Translations under genes and position numbers: made by a program
Shown here: piece by piece, positions 1-5,194 of the stretch
How positions within the stretch are numbered: the first letter of the stretch is position 1
How the letters are laid out: the number at the start of each line of letters is the position of its first letter
Notes under the pieces: generated by a model
Databases searched by the model: none
Seen by the model: only the letters and a program-made list of their open reading frames with translations
What the model was told of the DNA's origin: nothing
DNA from: Oscillospiraceae bacterium
Lineage (GTDB): Bacteria > Bacillota_A > Clostridia > Oscillospirales > Ruminococcaceae
NCBI GenBank assembly: GCA_017400025.1
Contig: JAFQAF010000094.1
Span: 1-5,539 of the forward strand
DNA length: 5,539 nt
Direction of reading: 5' to 3'

Positions 1-1201
1 AGTCTTTGATGTTTTCCATCCAGTTGTAGAAAATTTTTTCAACACTTTCAGGAACAAATTTTGTTTCGCCGCTGCGTACTGCTTCAATTGCAGGTTTTGC
101 CAGAGGTTCCATTTTTACAAACCACTGTTTTGAAATCATTGGTTCGATTGTATTGTGGCAGCGGTAGCAAGTGCCAACATTGTGTTTGTATGGTTCAACC
201 TTTACAAGGTAGCCCTGTTCTTCCAGGTCTTTTACAATGGCTTTTCTTGCAGCGTAGCGGTCCATACCTGCGTATTTGCCGGTATCTTCTGCCATTGTGG
301 CATCATCGTTCATACATCTGATGATTTCCAGACCATGGCGTGCACCAACTTCAAAGTCATTAGGGTCGTGGGCAGGTGTCATTTTAACAGCGCCTGAGCC
401 GAAATCCTTTTCAACATAGCTGTCTGCAAAGATCGGGAGTTCTCTGCCAACCAGCGGAAGGATGGCGTGTTTGCCCAGCAGATGTGTGTATCTTTCATCG
501 TCCGGTGCTACACAGATACCACTGTCACCCAGCATTGTTTCCGGGCGTGTTGTAGCAACTGTGATATATTCATCGCTGTCCTTGATTGGATAACGGATAT
601 GCCACAGGCTGCCGTCCTGTTCGTCAAATTCTACCTCAGCATCAGAGATGGATGTAAGGCAGTGCGGGCACCAGTTTACCAGTCTTTCGCCCTGATAGAT
701 AAGGCCTTTGTTGTAAAGGTTTACAAATACTTCTTTAACTGCTTCGCTGCAGCCTTCGTCCATTGTAAATCTTTCTCTGTCCCAGTCACAGGAAACACCC
801 AGTTTTTTCAGCTGTTCAACAATTCTGCCTGCGTATTTAGCTTTCCAGTCCCAGGCTCTTTCCAGGAATTTTTCACGGCCGATATCTTCTTTTGTCAGGC
901 CTTCCTTTGCCATTGCTTCAACAATTTTTGCTTCTGTAGCAATTGAAGCGTGGTCTGTGCCCGGTACCCACAGTGCGCAGTAGCCGGCCATTCTCTTGTA
1001 GCGGATAAGAATATCCTGCAGTGTGTTGTCAAGAGCGTGACCCATATGCAGCTGACCTGTGATATTTGGCGGCGGCATCATAATTGTGTAAGGTTTCTTT
1101 GTTTTGTCGATTTCAGTGTGGAAGTATTTTTCATCCAGCCACATACTGTAAATCTTGTCTTCAACCCGTTTGGGATTGTAGATTTTTTCCAGTTCTTTCA
1201 T
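1..1201 (-). CDS. valS: Valyl-tRNA synthetase, N-terminal 400 residues (partial at window edge)
   Basis: This cytoplasmic class I aminoacyl-tRNA synthetase charges tRNA-Val with valine and hydrolyses mischarged Thr-tRNA. The frame is open from ATG at 1201 to the window edge, giving 400 codons of a protein usually near 880 residues. The HIGH signature is HMGH at residues 52-55, preceded by PPPNITGQL (43-51) and followed by GTDH (81-84). The inserted CP1 editing domain spans roughly 195-345, with TTRPET (217-222) and the conserved AHDPNDFE (277-284). Two CxxC pairs, CPHC (178-181) and CYRC (345-348), resemble the zinc-binding knuckles seen in some ValRS. The KMSKS loop, anticodon-binding domain and C-terminal coiled coil lie outside the window. 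AAAAGGAG at 1218-1211 sits 9 nt before the ATG and supports this start. Expression is controlled by the T-box leader upstream. The identification is secure; TTRPET and the HMGH context fit ValRS better than IleRS or LeuRS. Confidence 0.98.
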   Translation of the reverse strand, partial: MKELEKIYNPKRVEDKIYSMWLDEKYFHTEIDKTKKPYTIMMPPPNITGQLHMGHALDNTLQDILIRYKRMAGYCALWVPGTDHASIATEAKIVEAMAKEGLTKEDIGREKFLERAWDWKAKYAGRIVEQLKKLGVSCDWDRERFTMDEGCSEAVKEVFVNLYNKGLIYQGERLVNWCPHCLTSISDAEVEFDEQDGSLWHIRYPIKDSDEYITVATTRPETMLGDSGICVAPDDERYTHLLGKHAILPLVGRELPIFADSYVEKDFGSGAVKMTPAHDPNDFEVGARHGLEIIRCMNDDATMAEDTGKYAGMDRYAARKAIVKDLEEQGYLVKVEPYKHNVGTCYRCHNTIEPMISKQWFVKMEPLAKPAIEAVRSGETKFVPESVEKIFYNWMENIKD

Positions 1202-1244
1202 TATAGATTTCTCCTTTTTATAATTTCGGGAGCAGGTAAAAAAC

Positions 1245-1489
1245 ATAAAAAAATAACCGCCCCAAAAATATGGGACGATTGAATAACCGTGGTACCACCC
1301 AAATTGCCCCCATCAGAGAGCCACTCAGTTTTCTTTAACGCAGAAGGTTACGGGAAAAGCTACTGCTACTTCACTTCTCCGGCTCAAAAGCTACACAACA
1401 GATATCTGCATACCGGCTTTCACCTGCCCCGGCTCTCTGGAAAACAAACCCACCTGCTGCCTCTTTTTCACAGCCTTTATTTATATTTT
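1245..1489 (-). promoter_or_regulatory. T-box riboswitch (tRNA-Val sensing leader of valS)
   Basis: This transcribed leader binds uncharged tRNA and allows read-through into valS when charged tRNA-Val is scarce. Stem I begins with GGCT (1475-1472) pairing with AGCC (1384-1381), then AAAAG (1467-1463) with CTTTT (1390-1386), and CAGCAG (1459-1454) with CTGTTG (1401-1396). The distal end has the AGAGAG bulge (1438-1433) and a GGTGAAA terminal loop (1424-1418), both canonical. Between the two inner helices lies GTA (1394-1392) followed by G, in the specifier position, which encodes valine and matches the downstream gene. The overlapping GTG (1396-1394) would also read valine. The T-box sequence GGGTGGTACCACGG (1300-1287) is followed by CGTCCC, which can pair either in the antiterminator or in the terminator. 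The exact transcript start and stems II/III were not resolved. Nothing in this roughly 300-base stretch looks protein coding. Confidence 0.96.
1247..1280 (-). terminator. Rho-independent terminator of the valS T-box
   Basis: On the minus strand AATCGTCCCA (1280-1271) pairs with TGGGGCGGTT (1264-1255). This is a 10-bp stem with two G-U pairs and a 6-nt loop, followed by seven T residues (1253-1247). The left arm contains CGTCCC, which is also the 3' partner of the T-box antiterminator, so the two folds exclude each other. It ends 45 nt before the valS start codon. Confidence 0.92.
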
Positions 1490-1495
1490 TAATAT

Positions 1496-1524
1496 ATTTT
1501 AATCTGCAATACAAAAAAAGTCAA
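1496..1524 (-). promoter_or_regulatory. valS promoter (sigma-A type)
   Basis: The minus strand carries TTGACT (1524-1519) as the -35, a 17-bp spacer rich in T, and TAAAAT (1501-1496) as the -10. This predicts a start near 1489, just before Stem I of the T-box. Spacing and both hexamers are close to consensus. Confidence 0.8.
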
Positions 1525-1545
1525 TGATTTTTATACATTTTCTAC

Positions 1546-1574
1546 TTGCAATTGTCATAAAGATACAGTACAAT
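1546..1574 (+). promoter_or_regulatory. Probable promoter of the PC4-like gene
   Basis: TTGCAA (1546-1551), a 17-bp spacer and TACAAT (1569-1574) fit a sigma-A promoter giving a short leader before the ATG at 1604. It lies back to back with the valS promoter, the two -35 boxes being 21 bp apart. An alternative -35/-10 pair (TTGTCA at 1553, TATAGC at 1577, 18-bp spacer) is also possible. Confidence 0.5.
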
Positions 1575-1603
1575 GTATAGCAAATATAAAAGAGGTGAAA
1601 CAA

Positions 1604-1825
1604 ATGGCAGAATTCAAATATGAAATCGTAGAAAAACTTGGCGTTATCAGTCAGGGTAAAGGTGGCTGGGAAAGACAGCTGAACCTTGTTTCCTGGTCTG
1701 ACAGAGAGCCAAAGTATGATATAAGAGACTGGTCTGCAGACGGCACAAAAATGGGTAAAGGTATTTCTATGACAGCTGAAGAACTGGCTGTACTGAAAGA
1801 AATCCTGGATGAAATCGACCTGTAA
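1604..1825 (+). CDS. PC4/YdbC-family single-stranded-DNA-binding protein
   Basis: This small 73-residue protein resembles Lactococcus YdbC and the ssDNA-binding domain of the eukaryotic coactivator PC4 (p15). Proteins of this fold dimerise and bind single-stranded DNA or melted duplex through a curved beta-sheet; the bacterial role is not settled. The family pattern is visible: an N-terminal strand (FKYEIVEKLGVIS), a WERQLNLVSW strand near residues 21-30, the hallmark KYDIRDW around 36-42, then MGKGISMT leading into a C-terminal acidic helix (EELAVLKEILDEIDL). The length is typical for a bacterial stand-alone PC4 domain. ATG at 1604 is chosen because AGAGGTG (1591-1597) is the ribosome binding site; an in-frame GTG at 1595 falls inside that site. 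It is monocistronic, with a promoter upstream and a strong terminator downstream, and is transcribed divergently from valS. The family call is from recalled motifs, not a search. Confidence 0.85.
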   Translation: MAEFKYEIVEKLGVISQGKGGWERQLNLVSWSDREPKYDIRDWSADGTKMGKGISMTAEELAVLKEILDEIDL

Positions 1826-1853
1826 TATCCGGCTCAATATATTTGATGAATCT

Positions 1854-1891
1854 GAGGCAGAGTATGTGATTCTGCCTCTTTTATTTTTATT
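1854..1891 (+). terminator. Intrinsic terminator after the PC4-like gene
   Basis: GAGGCAGA (1854-1861) pairs perfectly with TCTGCCTC (1871-1878) around a 9-nt loop, and is followed directly by a T-rich tract (1879-1891). It begins 28 bp after the stop codon at 1825 and should isolate the gene from the HD-protein gene downstream. Confidence 0.9.
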
Positions 1892-1901
1892 TAAAAGGAT
1901 A

Positions 1902-1907
1902 TATAAT
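1902..1907 (+). promoter_or_regulatory. Possible -10 element for the HD-domain gene
   Basis: TATAAT matches the -10 consensus and lies 36 bp before the ATG at 1944, after the preceding terminator, so a promoter is expected here. No good -35 is present: the sequence 17 bp upstream is the T-run of the terminator. The region is very AT-rich, so a chance match is possible. Confidence 0.4.
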
Positions 1908-1943
1908 AAATATAAAATCATACTATATTATAAAGGTAATACT

Positions 1944-2531
1944 ATGGACTACAAAGCTGAATTTCTTGAAATATTCAATACCTATGTAACCCGCCGGGGT
2001 GCAGACAAAATGCTGGACTGGCTGGAAAACACAGACTTTTTCACAGCTCCTGCCAGCACCAGATACCACGGTGCCTGCGAAAGCGGTCTTGTAATGCACA
2101 GTCTCAATGTGTACAAGGTGCTGAAAGCCAGAAATGATATTGACAAAATGTATTCTGACGAAACAATTGCACTTGTAGGCCTCTGCCACGACTTCTGCAA
2201 AATCAACTTCTATTCCGAAGGCACACGCAACGTAAAAAACGATGTGACCGGCCAGTGGGAAAAGGTAAAGGTTTACAATGTTGACGACCAGTTTCCTTAC
2301 GGCCACGGGGAAAAAAGTGTTTTTCTTGTAGACAGGTTTATCCGCCTGACCGTAGAAGAAGCCATGGCCATACGCTGGCATATGGGCGGTTTTGATGACA
2401 GTGCAAAAGCAGGCAGCTTTGCCATGAGCGAGGCATACCGCCGCTACCCACTGGCTGTTATGACCCATCTTGCAGACCTGGAAGCCACATACCTGCTGGA
2501 AAAAGGCACATCTGCTGTAAACAAAAGATAA
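1944..2531 (+). CDS. HD-domain phosphohydrolase (stand-alone)
   Basis: This 195-residue protein is probably a cytoplasmic metal-dependent phosphohydrolase or phosphodiesterase of the HD superfamily. The substrate cannot be told. Candidate metal ligands appear in the expected order: His42 and His52 in YHGACESGLVMHS, the HD pair His82-Asp83 in LCHDFCKINF, His121 in YGHGEKS, His146 in RWHMGGFD, and Asp178 in THLADLEATYL. The arrangement resembles the HD domain of YhaM-type exonucleases, but no OB-fold or other nucleic-acid domain is attached. ATG at 1944 is preceded by AAAGG (1932-1936) at 7 nt; upstream in-frame codons run through the previous terminator and are rejected. The family similarity seems to end near ATYLLE (181-186). 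The last residues, GTSAVNKR, lead directly into a GNAT-like remnant, so the natural C-terminus may have been altered. The gene is monocistronic and is flanked by terminators. Confidence 0.85.
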   Translation: MDYKAEFLEIFNTYVTRRGADKMLDWLENTDFFTAPASTRYHGACESGLVMHSLNVYKVLKARNDIDKMYSDETIALVGLCHDFCKINFYSEGTRNVKNDVTGQWEKVKVYNVDDQFPYGHGEKSVFLVDRFIRLTVEEAMAIRWHMGGFDDSAKAGSFAMSEAYRRYPLAVMTHLADLEATYLLEKGTSAVNKR

Positions 2532-2532
2532 C

Positions 2533-2622
2533 TATGAAAAACACGGATTTGAACTGACAGGTGAAAAGAAATTTGAAGAGGATACCACAGAGTATCTGGT
2601 AAAACTGAAACTGAACAAATAA
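2533..2622 (+). pseudogene. Remnant of a GNAT acetyltransferase C-terminus
   Basis: Immediately after the HD stop codon, in another frame, 29 codons with no start codon read YEKHGFELTGEKKFEEDTTE and then YLVKLKLNK to a TAA at 2620-2622. YEKHGFELTGE is the typical last helix/strand motif of GNAT N-acetyltransferases (the FYEKxGF region), and the tail resembles their final beta-strand. The frame is closed by a TAA at 2518-2520, so no acetyl-CoA-binding core is encoded. The preceding in-frame end of the HD protein, AVNKR, resembles what usually stands just before this motif (NKRAI.FYEK). This suggests a few bases were lost at the join and that the last HD codons also come from the acetyltransferase. 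It is not expected to be translated as a protein. Confidence 0.7.
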
Positions 2623-2652
2623 AAACAGGATGTCATTAGGACATCCTGTTTT
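2622..2652. terminator. Bidirectional terminator between convergent genes
   Basis: AAAACAGGATGTC (2622-2634) pairs perfectly with GACATCCTGTTTT (2640-2652) around a 5-nt loop. The flanking A and T runs provide U tracts in both directions, so it can end transcripts from the HD/GNAT side and from the flavin reductase gene, whose stop codon lies 3 bp away. Confidence 0.9.
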
Positions 2653-2654
2653 AT

Positions 2655-3203
2655 TTATATAGATTCTATAAACAATTCAACCTGTTTTTTTAACATTTCA
2701 ATATTTTCTTCTGAAAGGTTCAGCACATCAGTTGACCAGGCCGCACCGTCAATGGAAATGCCGCTGCCTTCGCCAGCTATAAGTTTCATTCTCATTGACT
2801 GCGCCAGTGCGGAAAGATTTTTTCGTGCACCTGCTGCCCCGCTTTTGCCGGCCGCACCGGAAACAGTTACCGGTTTGTTTTTCAGTACAGAGTTTCGCTG
2901 TGTATCATCCTGGCTGACTGGTCGTGAAAGCCAGTCCAGCAGATTTTTCAATACACCCGGAATCTGATAATTGTATTCCGGTGTAAATATCCACAAACCA
3001 TCCGCATCCATAACCTGACTGCGTGCTTTCAGTACACTTTCAGGTGTAGGAAATTCAAAATCCTGATTGAAGAAAGGCACATCTGCATACTCCAGATAAG
3101 AAACATCTGTTTTATTTTCCAGCATTTTTTCCACTGCTTTTGCCAACTGTGTATTAAACGAATTCTTTCGGAATGAACCAACTATTATCAAAATCTTTTT
3201 CAC
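2655..3203 (-). CDS. NADPH-dependent FMN reductase-like flavoprotein
   Basis: This 182-residue flavodoxin-fold protein belongs to the NADPH-dependent FMN reductase family (ChrR/azoreductase/YieF-like). It probably binds FMN and transfers electrons from NAD(P)H to flavin, quinones or other small acceptors in the cytosol. The N-terminal beta-strand KKILIIVGS runs into the FMN phosphate loop GSFRKNSFN (9-17). The second hallmark, TPEYNYQIPG followed by VLKNLLDWLSRP (74-95), contacts the isoalloxazine ring. GAAGKSGAAGARKN in the C-terminal half is the usual third flavin-side loop. Length is normal for the family. The start is GTG at 3203, because TGAAAGGGGA lies 7 nt upstream and an earlier in-frame TTG at 3224 would place that site inside the gene. 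It is transcribed divergently from patB and shares its control region. The precise physiological acceptor cannot be deduced. Confidence 0.93.
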   Translation of the reverse strand: MKKILIIVGSFRKNSFNTQLAKAVEKMLENKTDVSYLEYADVPFFNQDFEFPTPESVLKARSQVMDADGLWIFTPEYNYQIPGVLKNLLDWLSRPVSQDDTQRNSVLKNKPVTVSGAAGKSGAAGARKNLSALAQSMRMKLIAGEGSGISIDGAAWSTDVLNLSEENIEMLKKQVELFIESI

Positions 3204-3210
3204 ATCAAAT

Positions 3211-3218
3211 TCCCCTTT
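3211..3218 (-). promoter_or_regulatory. Ribosome binding site fixing a GTG start
   Basis: AAAGGGGA on the minus strand lies 7 nt before GTG (3203-3201). It decides the start of the FMN reductase in favour of the GTG over the upstream TTG at 3224. Confidence 0.8.
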
Positions 3219-3244
3219 CAGCAATCATTTTATTTTTTTAATAT

Positions 3245-3253
3245 ATTATACCA
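3245..3253 (-). promoter_or_regulatory. Extended -10 promoter of the FMN reductase gene
   Basis: The minus strand reads TGGTATAAT (3253-3245), a perfect -10 hexamer with the TGn extension. No convincing -35 is found 16-18 bp upstream, which is common for extended -10 promoters or for activator-dependent ones. It predicts a leader of about 35 nt before the GTG at 3203. Confidence 0.6.
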
Positions 3254-3294
3254 TCTTAATTCTTTTTATTCTGCGATGTAATCACATTTGCTAC

Positions 3295-3370
3295 TCACTT
3301 TTTTATTATTGGCAATGCTACAATTAGCAGTTATTTTTTATGTAACTTTTGCGAATTGATAAAAAAGTGA
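3295..3370. repeat. 12-bp perfect inverted repeat in the shared promoter region
   Basis: TCACTTTTTTAT (3295-3306) recurs inverted as ATAAAAAAGTGA (3359-3370), with 52 bp between the arms. Just inside the arms the similarity continues loosely (ATTGGCAA versus ATTCGCAA when one gap is allowed). The right arm overlaps the -35 and spacer of the patB promoter. The left arm is about 45 bp upstream of the extended -10 of the reductase gene. This could be a pair of binding sites for one regulator acting on both genes. The T/A runs make part of the match easy to obtain by chance. Confidence 0.5.
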
Positions 3371-3385
3371 TTGTTTTGATATAAT
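3356..3385 (+). promoter_or_regulatory. patB promoter
   Basis: TTGATA (3356-3361), an 18-bp spacer and TATAAT (3380-3385) form a near-consensus sigma-A promoter. The bases before the -10 are TGA, giving also an extended -10. The predicted start near 3392 leaves a leader of roughly 26 nt, too short for a riboswitch. Confidence 0.75.
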
Positions 3386-3417
3386 TAGGTTAATAAGTAA
3401 ACGAAAGGAAAACAAAT

Positions 3418-4611
3418 ATGGACGCAAAATTTTTTGACAAACAGCTGGACAGACGAAACACCGGCGCTTTCAAATGGGAAGCACATAAAAGACCAGGCCC
3501 ATACTATACACCAGTACCTGAAGAAGATGTAGTACCAATGTGGATTGCTGACATGGACTTTGAAACAGCACCAAGCATTGTGGAAAGAATGATGGAGCGT
3601 GTAAAACACCCTGCATACGGTTACTATCTGCCATCGGAAGAATATTTCAATGCTATCTGCAACTGGCACGCAACACGCTATGGCAATCCTGAAGTGAAAA
3701 GAGAATATATTCTCAACCACACATCTGTTCTCGCCGGTGTAGGTGCAGCAGTGGAAGCATTCACACTGCCTGGCGAAAACATCCTTATAAATCAGACAAC
3801 ATACACAGGCTTCCAGAGCACAGTTAAAAATCTGGGCAGAAACCTGGTTTATTCCCCATTGCTGAAGGACGAAAACGGCGTATGGAGAATGAACTTTGAA
3901 GAAATGGAAAAACTGATTGTAGCAAACAAAATCAGCCTTATGATTTTCTGTTCCCCACACAACCCTACAGGCCGTGTATGGGAAAAATGGGAAGTTGAAA
4001 ACGTTGTAAACCTCTGTGGCAAACTGGGCGTGAAAATCGTTTCTGACGAAATCTGGGCAGACTTTGTTGTTGACCCTGCCTGCAAACACACACCGACACA
4101 GTCTGTAAGTGACCTGGCAAAAGAAATTGTTACAGCAAACTATGCTCCAAGCAAAACTTTTAACCTTGCCGGTCTGCAGGGCTCATACTCTGTAACATAC
4201 AACAAACAGATGCGTGATAAACTGGACAAAATAGGCAGCACAACACATTCCAACGCTGTTTCCCTGCTGACACTGGAAGCATGCATCGGCGCATACACCG
4301 GCGGTGCTGAATACGTGGACGAAATGCTGAAATACGTGCGCGAAAATCAGAAGCTGATGGTTGAATTCTTCAATAAATGCGAAGGCGTTACAGCTGAACT
4401 GCCACAGGGCACATACGTGCTGTGGGTAAACTTTGACGGTCTGTGTGACGATGTAGGCGTTATCAGAGACAAACTCAGAGAAGTGGGCGTTATCACAACT
4501 GACGGCCGCGGCTTCCACGGCAAAACATACCTGCGTTTCAACTGTGCTTGTCCAAGGGCAAACTGTGAAAAAGCAATAAAAGCTATGGAAAAGGTATTTA
4601 CACTCAAATAA
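3418..4611 (+). CDS. patB: PatB/MalY-type PLP-dependent C-S lyase (cystathionine beta-lyase-like)
   Basis: This 397-residue fold-type I PLP enzyme belongs to the aminotransferase class I/II branch that contains MalY and Bacillus PatB. These enzymes typically cleave the C-S bond of cystathionine or other cysteine conjugates, releasing a thiol, pyruvate and ammonia. The start shows the branch signature: DRRNTGAFKWE (11-21), then VVPMWIADMDFETAP (38-52) and YGYYLPSEEY (68-76). The active site is visible: SPHNPTGRVW (179-188), SDEIWADF with pyridine-binding Asp210, and the Schiff-base lysine Lys246 in YAPSKTFNLAGLQ. LRFNCACPR near the C-terminus holds the conserved arginine region for the substrate carboxylate. 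Length matches the family (about 390). ATG at 3418 follows AAAGGA at a proper distance. It is monocistronic, ended by a strong hairpin, and divergent from the FMN reductase gene. The exact substrate is not determinable, so the symbol denotes the family. Confidence 0.93.
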   Translation: MDAKFFDKQLDRRNTGAFKWEAHKRPGPYYTPVPEEDVVPMWIADMDFETAPSIVERMMERVKHPAYGYYLPSEEYFNAICNWHATRYGNPEVKREYILNHTSVLAGVGAAVEAFTLPGENILINQTTYTGFQSTVKNLGRNLVYSPLLKDENGVWRMNFEEMEKLIVANKISLMIFCSPHNPTGRVWEKWEVENVVNLCGKLGVKIVSDEIWADFVVDPACKHTPTQSVSDLAKEIVTANYAPSKTFNLAGLQGSYSVTYNKQMRDKLDKIGSTTHSNAVSLLTLEACIGAYTGGAEYVDEMLKYVRENQKLMVEFFNKCEGVTAELPQGTYVLWVNFDGLCDDVGVIRDKLREVGVITTDGRGFHGKTYLRFNCACPRANCEKAIKAMEKVFTLK

Positions 4612-4623
4612 ATCAATATATTG

Positions 4624-4654
4624 AAAACCGGGCTGTAGTTTACAGCCCGGTTTT
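4624..4654. terminator. Bidirectional terminator between patB and the convergent gene
   Basis: AAAACCGGGCTGTA (4624-4637) pairs perfectly with TACAGCCCGGTTTT (4641-4654) over 14 bp with a 3-nt loop. Flanking A and T runs allow termination from both sides. It lies 12 bp after the patB stop and 2 bp beyond the stop of the minus-strand gene at 4657. Confidence 0.93.
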
Positions 4655-4656
4655 GC

Positions 4657-5163
4657 TCATTTAAAAAAAGAAATTTCTGAAGCGAATTTATCTGCTATTC
4701 CATCCAGTATTTCCTCATATTTTTTGCGTTTTTCCCGTGTTACCTCAATGAGTGGCACAGCCTCTGATTCAAGAGCCAGTATATTTCCCATTGCGGTTTC
4801 CTTTCTTCCGGAAAAAGATTCTTTTTTCAGTTCCTCAACAGCAGGAAGTATTACAGGAATATCACAAATAATACAGTCATATTTTGATATATCGCCCGTA
4901 TCAACTTCTATTATCCGGTTATCCGTCCACAGATGAAAATAGTATCCGAGATTGAAATCGTTCTTTTCTTCCTGCTCTGCAAATCTTTCAAGATTGCATA
5001 ATCCATATCGGCTTTGTTTGTAATGCAGTGACAGAAACTCATCTTCCCGCACACCTGCACAGTCGGGATAGGCATTCCCCAGAAAGAAGCCGTTTTTATC
5101 TTTTATAGTTATTTTATCCAGAAGCTTCAGTGCAAGATGAAGATGTGTAGTGATTTTTGGCAT
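4657..5163 (-). CDS. Small His/Asp-rich protein, possibly zinc-dependent phospholipase C-like
   Basis: I do not firmly recognise this 168-residue protein. The N-terminus MPKITTHLHLALKL with His7 and His9, FFLGNAYPDC (Asp34), LSLHY (His47) and NLGYYFHLWTD (His77, Asp81) form a spaced set of potential metal ligands. The order T-H-x-x...LGNxxPD...H-Y...GYxxHLxTD resembles the N-terminal half of the zinc-dependent phospholipase C / S1-P1 nuclease-like superfamily, which is the basis of the tentative call. The C-terminal half, rich in Glu and Lys, looks helical and carries no motif I know. No signal peptide or membrane segment is visible, so it is probably cytoplasmic. GGAGAG (5176-5171) lies 7 nt before the ATG. 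It begins 31 bp after the stop of the DUF1893 gene with no terminator between, so the two are probably co-transcribed. Confidence 0.6.
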   Translation of the reverse strand: MPKITTHLHLALKLLDKITIKDKNGFFLGNAYPDCAGVREDEFLSLHYKQSRYGLCNLERFAEQEEKNDFNLGYYFHLWTDNRIIEVDTGDISKYDCIICDIPVILPAVEELKKESFSGRKETAMGNILALESEAVPLIEVTREKRKKYEEILDGIADKFASEISFFK

Positions 5164-5194
5164 TTATGCTCTCTCCTGTCAATAAAATGCAGTT

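Noticed and set aside
61..1282. Plus-strand open frames (61-321, 155-397, 467-946, 950-1282)
   Set aside because: They lie antisense to a clean, motif-rich valS frame or its leader, and their translations are Cys/Phe-rich and low in recognisable motifs.
1289..1492. Plus-strand 67-residue open frame
   Set aside because: It is the complement of the T-box leader; the RNA structure explains the sequence.
1923..2468. Minus-strand frame of 181 codons
   Set aside because: It is a shadow of the HD-domain gene, with no supporting start signal or motif.
1604..2531. PC4-like and HD proteins as a two-gene defence system
   Set aside because: A strong terminator separates them, there are no effector, nuclease or sensor partners, and both occur as ordinary stand-alone genes.
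3385..4089. Long minus-strand frame of 234 codons
   Set aside because: It is antisense to patB, rich in Cys, Phe and His as expected from reversed coding sequence, with no ribosome binding site or family motif.
5164..5194. TTGACA-like box on the minus strand before the His/Asp-rich gene
   Set aside because: A -10 at proper spacing would fall inside the coding sequence and none is present; the bases overlap the ribosome binding region, so co-transcription with the upstream gene is preferred.
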